From: Amborella trichopoda
Lineage: Eukaryota; Streptophyta; Magnoliopsida; Amborellales; Amborellaceae
NCBI RefSeq assembly: GCF_000471905.2
Contig: NW_006499364.1
Location: forward strand, 3,386,357-3,450,356
DNA: 64,000 nt
Direction: 5' to 3'
The translations under genes were made by a program, and so were the position numbers. Of the stretch, positions 11,100 through 21,690 are shown piece by piece; position 1 is the first letter of the stretch; every line of letters starts with the position of its first letter. The notes beneath the pieces are model-generated. The model saw only the letters and a program-made list of their open reading frames with translations, was not told where the DNA came from and searched no databases.

Positions 11100-12580
11100 G
11101 GTGAGAAGCGGGGGCCGTCGACCCCACCTCTCCTCTCATTCTTTCTCTCTCCTATTCTTCTTTCTCTCTCGACTTCTCCCATCTTCTCTTCTTCTTTCTC
11201 TTTCATCTTCCTTATATCTCCTCTATTCCTTTCCTCACTCCTTATTTCTCTCTCTTCTTCCTCTTTCTCTCTCCTTTTCTTCTTTCTCTCCCATTCTTCT
11301 CCCTCGCCTCTTCTTTTCTCTCTCCTCTTCTCCCCTCTCCTCTTAATTTTTCTCTCTTCTTTTCTTCTCTCTCCACCTCTAGTGGTAGCCTAATCTTTTT
11401 CTCAAAGTGAATGGCCTCAACTGTCACTTCGCCTTCTCTTTTTCTCATAACCCCTTTTCTCTCTGCTTCCCACTTCTCCCTCTGCTTCTCCTTTCTCTTC
11501 CTCTCCTCTTCTCTCTCTTCCTCTTTTCTCTCTTCTCTTATGTCTTTCTCCCTCTTCTTTCATTCTTCTCTCTTCTTCTCTTATTCTTTTCTCTCTCATC
11601 CCCAAGTGGTGGCCTGAGCCTTTCCTCAGAGTGACAGGCTTCAGCCACCGTCTCACCCTCTCTCTCCCTTATACAACTTTTCCTCTCTCCTCCTCTAGTG
11701 ACAACCTGAGCCTTTTCTCAGAGTGGCAAGCCTTAGTCACCGTCTTGCCCTCTTCTCCTTTTACCTTCTGTCACTCCTCCCCTACTTTCCCTCTTTTTCT
11801 TCTCTCTCTAGTCTCCCCCTTCTTCCCTGAATGGTGCCTTAGTCGCCGTCTCACCTTTTCCATTTCTTCTAAGACCTCCTTCTTCCCCAAACGATGATTT
11901 AGATGCATCTCATCTTCTCCCTTCCTTCCAACTCATTCGCTCTCTAATCTTCTCTCTCTTCCCCAAATAGCAACTTAGTCGCTGTCTCACCTTCCTCTTG
12001 TCTTCTACCCTCTTCTTCCTCTTGTCTCCCCCTCTTTCCCGAGTAGCAGCTTAGCTGTTGTCTCGTCTTCTCTCCCTCTTCAATCTTCTTGCCATCTTCT
12101 CCTTTCGCTTTGCCTTCTTTTTTCCCTCTCTTCTTGCTCTCTCTTATCTTACTAACTACACACTCTCTCTTCCTCTCTTCTTTCTCTCTCCTCTTCTCCC
12201 TCTAACTTCTCCCTCTTTCTCTCTTCTTTCTTTCCCCCTCCTCTTTCTCTCTTCCTCTCTCCCTTTTTTCTATCTTTTTCTCATTTCTTCTTATCCCTCT
12301 TCTCTCTACCACTTCTTCTCTTCCCTCTCACTATCTCTCTTTCCCTCTCTTTTCATTTCATCTTATCTCTCTTCCCTTTATTTGCTCTCCATCTCATCTC
12401 TCTTCCTATCTTCTCTTTGCCCGCAAAAGCTATCTATCATCTCATCCTCTTCTCTCTATTTCTTCTTCCTTTATCTCTCCTCTCTTACTTCCCTCTACCC
12501 CTCTTCTCTTCTTCTTTCTCTTCTTCCTCTTCTCTTCTTGATCCCCATGATTTCTCCTTCCTCACACTTCTCTCGATATT
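11100..12580 (+). repeat. 1.5-kb polypyrimidine array with regular spacers
   Basis: Nearly pure C/T sequence on the plus strand, broken at intervals by a related mixed-sequence spacer of 30-60 bases with 'agtggnngcct' and 'gtctcacc' motifs. Spacers start near 11378, 11601, 11693, 11827, 11884, 11960 and 12036. In A1, A4, A5 and A6 the same LTR position has only about 60-120 bases of CT-rich leader. The long Ser/Leu/Phe-rich ORFs here are low-complexity artefacts. Confidence 0.85.
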
Positions 12581-12895
12581 AAAAACATTATGAGTCCTTC
12601 ATCAAGGAAACACTGTAAGGATATCAAATTGACATTGATTACGTAATAGCATCTTCCCCATTTCACTCTCCTTCGAGTATGCATACATGTGTATGATCGC
12701 TTTAAGACAAGTCATTGAACACATGAGGTAAGTTCTGCCTCACGACCCTAATTCCTCTCTCACTAGTTGGTACCCTGCCCATGTCCCCTTCGTGCAGTTT
12801 CCAAGAGAGAGATCTCTGGCCTCAGGCTCATCGTGAACCCGTGACTCGACCCCAAGGTCATCCCAACCCGAGGGCAAGATCAAGGCACTCAACCA

Positions 12896-14119
12896 TGCGT
12901 CTCTAAAATAGACATCTTCAGACCCGACGGCCCCACTAGCACTAAGGAAGGAACTTCTGAGTTGGATTCTGACCGCCGCTTCATTTCTGAAGCAGTCGAG
13001 GTATAAGTCGTTGGATTACTCGTGCTAACCCGTGTGACCTCGTCCTCAGCCGTGACATCAATCGGCATCGACGCCGTCGGAGGTGGGGTCAAGACCGCAT
13101 CAGTACCAAACTTCACCGCTTGGCAGAAGGAGTTGCCAACGACACACCCCCGGTGGATGAATCCCTCCTCTTTGAGCCAGTGCTCTACTTTAAAATGGGG
13201 GGGGACCGACTCATGACCCTTAGTTCCCCTGCTCTTTTTTCCCCCTTTCCTCTCCTCTCTTGCTCCCGAGCGAACACCTTGCGACCCTACACTCGCAAGA
13301 TTCCTATGCCACGCTTGGGTCGGATAACTAAGTTGAAGCCTGACACACTTCTTATCAAGATGCTCGCAACATCCTCGTGGCTACTGGGTTGAGTAGCCCC
13401 TCCGGCATGAGTGGCGCATGAAAGTCGTTCTATCTCTTAAGGATTGCTGGTGTTAGGATCAGCTCTTAATGCCCCTTCACGAGGTGAACAATCCACGTCA
13501 AGGATCTTCACTGCAAGGGAAGCCAATAAGAGTAAGAAGAAGAGTTAATCCCAAAAAGAAATGTTGTCACGGCCAGACCAAAAAGTGCACTAAAGAAAGC
13601 AAAGAAAGAAGCAGGCACTATCTAGAGGAGGAGTCGAACGGGTGCCAGCCATGGTCACTAATAGAAGCACTAGAGGGTAGCAAGAGGCTCCACTCAAAAG
13701 AGCAGCGATAAATGGGGGCATAGGCAAAAGACAGATAAGAAATTAGGGTTTTCACTCTAGATAAAAAAAACCCTTGTTAGAATGAGAACTTCCCTCATGC
13801 ATCCCTTTTGTAAAGCCAAAAAGGAAGAATGGCGTATCGCGTAAAACCGACGACGTGGCACATGGTCAAATCATCAGGGAGCACCAATGGCATGTGGAAT
13901 GACATGTCGCGTAAAAACAGGGCACGAAAGCACAACCGATGTGCGAACTAAAGCGCCGCATAAGTAAAATGTTATGAACAGCACGCAAAGCGATATGCCA
14001 CACGTGTGGAAGATCATTCTCCATCCCGAGGAGGCATCAAGGACACATAATCAATACGTTGTGCAATCCCAATGCAGCCTGCTCATGCAGCATGTATTTC
14101 CCTACATGTGCAGCCCTGT
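12896..14119. other. Segment between LTR A3 and LTR A4, possible coding remnant on minus
   Basis: Not LTR-like. On the minus strand, an open frame ends at 12889 and reads upstream to about 13200 with protein-like composition (a Thr/Ser/Pro-rich middle, then SGLKMSILETHG at the end). I do not recognise it. The part from 13700 to 14119 has 'gcgtaaaaccg' and 'gcgtaaaaacag' repeats and no coding signal. It may be a leftover of the target in which E1 or A3 landed, or an internal piece of another element. Confidence 0.35.
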
Positions 14120-15027
14120 TCACCAAGAACAACGCGCCCACTATTCCCGTGCATTCCCTATAACTTCACACCATTGAAGGGACAGTCACGATTAATGACT
14201 TTTGAATGGCATATCTCACTCGTTCGAGGTCAGATCATGCCCAAATTTTATGAGAGTATTTGTCTCATCAAGACGAGCGTTTCAATAGGTGGCATGCCCC
14301 ATGAAGATCCCTGAGCGTAAAGAAAAGCTAGATAAAAGTTGCTAATTCATGAAGAAAGTGCAAGAAAATCAACAGCGTCGTCCCTCGCTCGAGTGGCCAA
14401 ATCACGTCGCTCACAAGCCCAATCAACGTGAGACTAATTCCATCACGTACGTAAGGTCTCATGCTATCTCTGACCTAAACTCCATTCATGATGAATGGTC
14501 GGATTTTGTACATGAAGATGACGAAGCGACCGCAAATTCTGTCTCTGAAATTTCAGATTTCGGCCAAAGTTGCAAAATCTTCGTTCGGGCGCAGAATCGA
14601 GCTGTGTTTGTTGCCCCGCAACTATAACGACATGTTCAGTGTGATCCAGTGAAGAATTCACCAAAAAACATCAAGGAACGAGCACACTATTGATTCGAAG
14701 TTTCAAGACTGATTCAAATTTCAAGTCACATGATCGTGTGCTGAAAAAACGATGTATGGCTCGAAGTTAGTATAAAAAAGATCGCCGTGCCGATCCCTAC
14801 AAGAAAACAATCGTCTTTCGATGAACCGGGCATCAGAATGACCCCGGATCATCCATGAAAAATCATGCACGTTCTAGGACAACACAGGGACTGTTCTGGA
14901 ATTCCATAAATTGTTAAGAAGGGGAAAATCTTTCATTTTTCACCGTATTTTCTTATTTCTTTTAATTCTTTTTAATTTTCAACAATTAAGGTCACTTTTA
15001 ATCATCCACCCATATTTAGAGCAAATT

Positions 15028-15113
15028 CTATATATATCACATACCATCATTGTATGCTGGAGACAATACACACACAAACATAAAACACAAAGAGAGAGTT
15101 TTTACTGAATAAA
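15028..15113 (+). promoter_or_regulatory. LTR A4 core promoter and R region: TATA box and aataaa
   Basis: TATA box ctatatatat at 15028-15037, in the conserved context after 'catccaccca'. An aataaa at 15108-15113 lies about 75 bases downstream, the spacing expected if transcription starts near 15060 and R contains the polyadenylation signal. The same arrangement is seen in A5 (46047) and A6 (minus, 52046-52055), so the signals are conserved across copies. The start site itself is inferred. Confidence 0.6.
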
Positions 15114-16333
15114 GTTTCTCTTTCTTCACATTGTTGGGTCACGTTTGGAGAGAGAGTAAGGTGAGAGAAACTTTTGTATCCTTAAGCTCAAGGTAAACCT
15201 TCTCTCTCTTCTTTTTCTTTTCTTCTTCTCTCTCTTCCTCTCCTTCTTCTTCCTCTTCTCCGCCTGAGCTCCCCTCAGAAATCATGCACGGCAGTGGCAA
15301 TGCTGTGCATGCCTCTCTTGTGGTCTCATAACTCGTGCATGGGGATGGCAACACCATGCGCGAGCTTCCTTCTCTATCTGTTCTTCTATCTTTACCCCCC
15401 AGTGAGGCTTGCAGATGGTGCTGCTCATCGCCGTCCACAGACGCATTCTTGACACCTTAGTGAAGAGCGTAGACGGTGAAATTTATTATCGCTTGCAGGG
15501 TCTTCCCCCGTTACATGCTTATCACAGAGGGCAATGCCTATCACTGCTCGCGAGCTTTTTTTGCGTGTGCGGTGTCTATCACCGTCCGTGAGCCTCCTTT
15601 GTGCATTTAGTTCTCATTGCTGCTCCCCCCGCGTCCCACGCCTACCGCCTTGCGCCTCATGAGAACTATCGTCACGTGCCTATTGCCCTGCGCTTCAGGA
15701 GATGTTATCATCGGCCGCGCAGGGGTATGTTGCCTTCTTGTGTTGCCAATGGCAATGCCTAGCACTGTCTATAGTTCCCTACTTCCCCTCATGCCGCTAG
15801 CAGTAGTGTCTAGTGTCGTCCAAGGGTCGTGACAATGCTACTCCATGGTCGTGGGTGGCTACGCCTAGCCCCGTCAGGACCCTATCTCATTGCCATCTCG
15901 TGCCTTCTCTTCATTCTCTCCTCTTCTCACTTGATTGAGGGTTGATCTAGGTTAGCACCGCCATATCAGCCTCAAATTTGAGTAGTCTTACCGCCGTGCT
16001 GGTCCAGAGTACCATGCGCATATTGGTACCACTTCGAGTCGGTCACTGTCTGGCTATTAAGATAGTCTCGTCCCGTCATCAAGTTTTCTTCTCTTTTCGA
16101 CCATTCCTCGAAACTTCCACTCCATCATCCTAACCTCTCACATTCTTGTCCACACGAATGTGCATTACCTTAAGACAAGGGTGGGTCTCTTCGACCCACT
16201 TATCTTGCAAATTAACCATATAAGTGTTGTACAAAAAAACAAGGAGATTATAGGTCAAGGAAAGCGATTCTAAACTTGCTAAAGCAGCTGGGGGGCTTTC
16301 TGACGTAATCTAAGAGGGCGCTCACACGAGCCA

Positions 16334-17129
16334 NNNNNNNNNNNNNNNNNNNNNNNNNNNNNNNNNNNNNNNNNNNNNNNNNNNNNNNNNNNNNNNNNNN
16401 NNNNNNNNNNNNNNNNNNNNNNNNNNNNNNNNNNNNNNNNNNNNNNNNNNNNNNNNNNNNNNNNNNNNNNNNNNNNNNNNNNNNNNNNNNNNNNNNNNNN
16501 NNNNNNNNNNNNNNNNNNNNNNNNNNNNNNNNNNNNNNNNNNNNNNNNNNNNNNNNNNNNNNNNNNNNNNNNNNNNNNNNNNNNNNNNNNNNNNNNNNNN
16601 NNNNNNNNNNNNNNNNNNNNNNNNNNNNNNNNNNNNNNNNNNNNNNNNNNNNNNNNNNNNNNNNNNNNNNNNNNNNNNNNNNNNNNNNNNNNNNNNNNNN
16701 NNNNNNNNNNNNNNNNNNNNNNNNNNNNNNNNNNNNNNNNNNNNNNNNNNNNNNNNNNNNNNNNNNNNNNNNNNNNNNNNNNNNNNNNNNNNNNNNNNNN
16801 NNNNNNNNNNNNNNNNNNNNNNNNNNNNNNNNNNNNNNNNNNNNNNNNNNNNNNNNNNNNNNNNNNNNNNNNNNNNNNNNNNNNNNNNNNNNNNNNNNNN
16901 NNNNNNNNNNNNNNNNNNNNNNNNNNNNNNNNNNNNNNNNNNNNNNNNNNNNNNNNNNNNNNNNNNNNNNNNNNNNNNNNNNNNNNNNNNNNNNNNNNNN
17001 NNNNNNNNNNNNNNNNNNNNNNNNNNNNNNNNNNNNNNNNNNNNNNNNNNNNNNNNNNNNNNNNNNNNNNNNNNNNNNNNNNNNNNNNNNNNNNNNNNNN
17101 NNNNNNNNNNNNNNNNNNNNNNNNNNNNN
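16334..17129. other. Assembly gap, 796 N
   Basis: A run of N inside LTR A4. By comparison with A1, only about 90-100 bases are expected here, so the gap either holds extra sequence or its size is an estimate. ORFs read through it are meaningless. Confidence 0.98.
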
Positions 17130-17229
17130 CCGAGAGAGTGATCTCAAATCTCGGGTTCACTAGAAACACGAGATATGTGCCGTTAGATAATCTAGATCCG
17201 GAGGGCGAGATCGCGGTACTTAAGCAGCT

Positions 17230-17247
17230 TGGCAATTCCACTGGGGA
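17230..17247 (+). promoter_or_regulatory. Primer binding site of element E1
   Basis: tggcaattccactgggga starts three bases after the LTR end. It begins with TGG, as a complement of a tRNA CCA end does, and resembles the TGGC...CCACTGGGGA type seen in plant Tat-like elements. The priming tRNA cannot be fixed from here. Confidence 0.7.
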
Positions 17248-19094
17248 CTTACTACCCCTTATTCGGTTCGCTCTTGTCTGACCACTATGCTCTTTACTTT
17301 CTACAGTAATTTTCATGGCATCTGGGTTGTTCAAACCTTTGATCCAAGTCAGCGACTTTCAGATCCCCGCACTCGTCACTGTCCCAAGGAAGCGAACTAC
17401 TCAAGCATCATTCCCTACTCTCTTGCTGAGTCATGACTCACAGTCTTGCTCCCAGGTTCTTTCCTGAGTTGGTGTGAGAGGGGACTTTAAAGTCCTTGAC
17501 TCCCTGCTTCCTAGCCCTGGTAGACTCTCCATTAAGGCCCCTTGCATTAGTAGCATATCTACCGCACACAGCACTCACCCTACTACTGACAAGTCTCTTG
17601 ATGGTCATATCGCCGAAGAAAGCCGAAAGGTTGCCCCCACCACTTTCGATAAAGGAAAGCTGGTTTCCATCTCTCTTGAGGTTCATTGCAAGGCAACCCC
17701 CCATACTCCTTCACCACTTCGAAACCCTACACCTAGAGGGTCGATACACCGAGGCGAAGACCCTACAGCCTCTACCTCTCGCACATACCTACCAACTCGT
17801 GGTTCATCCACTCGAGCCGCACTTTGGGGCAACCTTAACATTGCCTTGAGATTGCATCTAGGGCTAGGCCTTCTCGGGGCGATCCCTACATGCACCATGC
17901 ATTTGCTTTCCACAGCTCGGGGCAGTGCTAGCTCTATGCCACCTCGAGCACATGAGGGTCAATCGCTCCATCCTCCCTCCCCGCACACACAGCTTCCCCC
18001 TGTGAGATATGGGCTTCTATCTAATCCCTCACAGACCCAAGCTTGTAGGTCTAGGCCTCCTCAGGTCGAACCCGTCGACGGAGCTCGGGCTGACTCCCAA
18101 GTCACCCAGACGACTAACCCTAAAGGTGCACATGCACCGACTCTGCAGGTTCCTTCCTGGTCCAAACAGGCTGAGTCATTAGCCAGCTACTTCCTCTGTC
18201 GCTCTCCCAACACCAAGCAAGCACCTCAAGCCCTGATACTCAAAGGTCTTACCTAAGAGTACCATCTTGAGCCAGCCTCAGATCAGCCGCGCACTCGGGC
18301 CACACAAAGGGATTCGGGGCAACGGCCGAATGTCAGACAAAAGCCTCCAGTGTCCATGGTAAAAACCCAAGCTGCCTTTTGTCCTTGGACCCCACTCCTT
18401 GCTCTACACATAGACACGACCCTTGCATGTTCAAAGAAGCCGAGGCAGTACAGATCTCAAGCTCGGTTCTAGAATGAAGTCCACAGCAGCCTCAGGATAA
18501 AGCAGAAGATAGGTCTTTAGTTCCTGATCAAAGAAGCCTCCAAGACAGTTGAGGTCACCACCCTTGATGACCTCCTACCTCATAACCCTCTTTTCCCTCT
18601 TCAAACTTCAGAACCTGAGCGAGTAAAAGAGTATTGCTGGGTCGTTATTGCCAAGAAACCACGGTCCCAAGACTGTCGAGAACCAATCCTCATAAGATCG
18701 ACATACAAGGCTGGAGTCCAGTGGAGGCAAGTTGAGCCCCTGCAGACTGACTTGCCACACCCGACTCGCCAACCTCGGTAGTCCACTGCGCCATCTGGCT
18801 CTGACCTTCCAGAAGAAATGGTCACTGTCATGGTGGATGAGCAGGTTAGAGGTAATTATCCAATCCATCCTTGAAAATATGGAATGGTAAGAAGCCTCCA
18901 GGTCCCCTACTTCTCACCATGAGACTGATTAGTGAGGACACAGTTCCATGCAGACTCCCCCACCGGCTTCCCAAGACAGCTCTGCCTCTCGTGGGATCTC
19001 CCAAACTGACATAGATTCCATGTTGGCCCATAGTCTTAAGAACGAGGCCCCAAGCATGCAGGAGGTGCCACTCTACCAGAAGCCATACCCCTCG
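17248..19094 (+). pseudogene. E1 leader and gag N-terminal region, Pro/Ser/Thr-rich
   Basis: An open frame of 260 codons (17474-18256) lies between the primer binding site and the capsid domain, with a second frame open at 17496-17849. The product would be rich in Pro, Ser and Thr, with no membrane segment or known motif that I recognise. Plant Tat/Ogre elements often carry a long leader or an extra ORF before gag, and this position fits. Downstream (18260-19090) the frame is broken repeatedly. The minus-strand ORFs here are shadows. Whether either frame was ever translated is unsure: composition supports the first slightly better because it runs longest without a stop. Confidence 0.4.
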
Positions 19095-20600
19095 TACATT
19101 GACTAGGTGTCGTTTCCCCCAAACTACCATAAAGGGAAACTCTCCCTGTTCAATGGAACTACGTCCCCTCACCAGCATACTGCCCGCTTCCAAGCAGCTT
19201 GTAGGAAGACGGCAACTGACGGGTGACTTCTCCTCCATCAGTTTGTCGAGACTATTGAAGGGCCAGCCTTCCAATGGTATGCTCGATTGCCTCCAAACTC
19301 AGTGCACACATGGTAAGAAATGGAGCAGTTGTTTTACTAACGCTTCTACGAAGTCCCAAGGAACATGGAAACCATCGAGCTCCTTACTCTGATGCAAGAT
19401 CCTGATGAGCCGGTTGACACGTTCATCACCTGATGGAGAGAGTTGGCAACCTTTCTTGCCACTCCCATTATTAAAAAGGAAGCGGTCCAAACTTACATAT
19501 GGAATATGGTTCTCGAGATAGCCCTGGATGTCAAGGCATCCAATCCACCCTCCATGTCGGAGCTCATCTCTATGGTAGTTCGTATTGAGCAATTGTTCAA
19601 ACACCATGGCAGCTCTTGACAGTAACCCTTCGGCTCAAATTCTGGCTCCAACAGTCGGGGCAACCAAAAGATAGTGATTAGCACAGTCGTCACCACGATT
19701 GACACTAAGAGCACGGCTCCTCAAACATTGGACCTCTCTAAGGCATAGGCGCCTCTGGTCCAAGGCAAGCAGCAGTCCTACATTGAGGTCCTCCCTCCTA
19801 AAAATTCTAAGTGAAGTGACTTCTAGATCCAGCACCAGAACAAAGTTTACCCCTTTGATAAGGAGTGGACTCCTACACTGCTTCGACTGCTGTTAAAATA
19901 GAACATGATCCATTTGCTAGAGGTCAACATCGACGAGCCAGCTGGTCAGAAAACAAATGAGAGGTAGTGCACCTATCATGGGAGAGTAGGCCCACCTTAC
20001 TCATGACCGTTATAAGCTCAATGACACTATTGAATCCCTTATTAACAAGGGTCAGATAAAGCTCGAAGAGTTAAAGAAGGTATTCGGGGAAATAGAGGCT
20101 TCTCATATAGTGACAATCCAAGAGGGTGACGACACACCCACTATCCTCCGTGCATTTTTCTCCATAATGATCGAAGAAGGACTCGTCACACTCAAGCTTA
20201 CAATGCAACCTAAGTTCCTGTCTCTAGGAACTGAGAACCTTTGGTGCGCGTACCACCAGATACAAGGCCATGATGTTAATGAATGCACTGGCTTCCAAGA
20301 GCTCTTGGCAGAGAAGATGCAATGATGCCAGAAAGTTCAGAGTAACCCAGAAGGACACCCTCAAATCCCTCTCCCACCGTTGCCAGAAGACCTCCCAAAT
20401 CAAGCCTAGGAAAACACTAAGCAACATCCTTTGCAGGTCCTCTTCGAAGCGATACTCCAGTCGGGTCTCGTCACTCCTACGCCTGCCAGGCAACCGAGGA
20501 GCCTTGCTCAGGGCAGAGAAAAAGATTGGTGTCTGTGTCACTAAGTATGGGGCCACAAACTCAAAGAGTGCTCTAGGTTAGAAGCTATAGCCACAGAGGA
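19095..20600 (+). pseudogene. gag: E1 gag, broken
   Basis: Structural protein of the retrotransposon particle. A retrotransposon-type capsid domain is readable at about 19130-19620: LSLFNGTTSPHQHTARFQ, then FQWYARLPPNSVHTW, then ETIELLTLMQDPDEPVD and ASNPPSMSELIS. The C-terminal part has two zinc knuckles of C-x2-H-x4-H-x4-C form, at 20245-20286 (WCAYHQIQGHDVNEC) and 20527-20568. At least five stops interrupt the first 400 bases, and later parts shift frame. Most stops sit where the neighbouring E2 copy has Gln, Arg or Trp, so they look like C-to-T or G-to-A changes. E2 carries the same domain at its right edge (63730-64000), with ETIELLTL and SNPPSMSELIS also readable. Confidence 0.85.
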
Positions 20601-21690
20601 AGTTCGGCAAGGCCACATTCTTTAGGCGGTTCTCCCAAAACGCTTCCAGGTCATCGCTCTCGTTTAAGTGGAAGCCACACTACAAGCCCCTCATGAGCAT
20701 ACACTAGACCCTTCAGAGCCCTCGATCTCTCAGCCCTGGGAAGTCTACCATGGGTGAAGTAGACTCAAATCCTTGGAGCCTGAGGCGGTCCACCAAGCGA
20801 GGAGTACTCACTAGCCAGATAGGGCAGTCCAAACACCTCCTCAGGGATCCGGAAGGATATAGCGAGCATCCAGGTCAGCCCGCCAAAGGAATCATTTCCC
20901 TCAGCTACCGATCGAGGAAGAATTTATGAGGCCACTTCCTCCTCTGTCGACCTTGTAGGACATCGTACCAGTAGCAGCTCACCCTCTCCTTTCGTCTAAT
21001 CAGGCGGACATCCCTAAGTCACTAATAGCTCAGGATTCCTCTAATGGTAACGACACTAAAAGTACCCCACAATGATCAAAGTCAGGGCAAGACCTTAAAT
21101 ACCCCCTGGAAACATCCAATTCTAACGACGAAATAAAAAGCTGCCCTCCTCCCTCCTTTTCTATTTCTTCCACAAGTGTAGCTCGATAATGCCCAGACTT
21201 TGACTCTTTAATCAGAGAGCTTAGAGGTACTAGGCTCAATGAGTCACAGTAAAAGCGCCTCAGTGAAATGTTGACCCAAGCGACTGGATTCTCGATAGTC
21301 ACTGGCGCTCTAGTAACCTGAGCCAAAATCGATTCATCTTCAGGCACCTACTCCCCCGAGGCTTGCCACATGATCCATGTGCATGAAGCACCCAACTCGG
21401 GGCAAGCACCAAGTAATCTCAGTCACGAGATCATTGACCCCTCCATCGCCTGGACCAGTCAGAGATTGGTCCTCTCCTACACTGTGCCCCTCCTAGAAGC
21501 CGAGATGTTGGGATCATGGGTTTCTACATATGAGGTGAATGAGAATCCTTGTGAGTCCCCTGATGAGGAAATCGAAGAAGCTCCAGAGAAGAGTAAGAAG
21601 AAGGCAGTCAGGCCACGGCTGACGAGCTTGAAGAGATCAACCTGGGGGATGAGGCCGACCTGAGGCTAACTTTTATATGAGCAAAAATGT
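20601..21690 (+). pseudogene. E1 gag-pol linker, no protease motif found
   Basis: About 1.1 kb between the second zinc knuckle and RT, where Tat-type elements normally encode the aspartic protease. I translated it against the equivalent part of E2 (61750-62690). I see a Ser/Pro/Glu-rich linker in both (for example LLEAEMLGSWVSTYEVNE near 21500, and a matching LLEAKMLGSW in E2) but no DSG/DTG/DNG-type active site with its hydrophobic flanks, and no LLGRPW-like end. Both copies are decayed, so loss of a recognisable motif is possible, though loss in both is notable. Confidence 0.5.

Larger units (their letters stand above)
7870..12895 (+). mobile_element. Family A LTR copy A3, old and diverged
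   Basis: Same order of parts as A5 and A6 but more diverged: TTAAACTG minisatellite (7960-8300); a 'gaaaacccaaaaggg' segment (8560-8610); U3 blocks (9480-10500); the 'ccatccacccatgttt' promoter block near 10865 with a TATA-like 'ctaaatatacc' near 10889; a hugely expanded CT-rich leader (11100-12580); and an LTR end with 'aattcctctctcactagttgg' that finishes ...gcactcaacca at 12895. No primer binding site follows, so this is probably a solo or truncated LTR. The left border is uncertain. Confidence 0.65.
14120..17226 (+). mobile_element. 5' LTR of element E1 (copy A4), left-truncated, with N gap
   Basis: Matches the last 2.4 kb or more of LTR A5 in order: the 'gaagggacagtcacga' block (14176), the '...cacgttctagg' block (about 14870), TATA box (15028), polyadenylation-type aataaa (15108), CT-rich leader (15200), U5 repeats, and the conserved end with a 'cgggttcactagaaac' hairpin, finishing ...cttaagca at 17226. 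The primer binding site lies three bases further on, so this is the 5' LTR of the element whose gag and pol follow. Compared with A5 (about 7.1 kb) it lacks the first 4 kb or so, so the left part was deleted or recombined. 796 N lie inside it. Confidence 0.8.

Noticed and set aside
12058-12582. 174-codon Ser/Leu/Phe-rich ORF resembling a membrane protein
   Set aside because: A direct translation of a polypyrimidine tract; hydrophobic only because C/T codons encode Ser, Leu, Phe and Pro.
16248-17334. Two long minus-strand ORFs (299 and 351 codons)
   Set aside because: Almost entirely N, so no real coding evidence.
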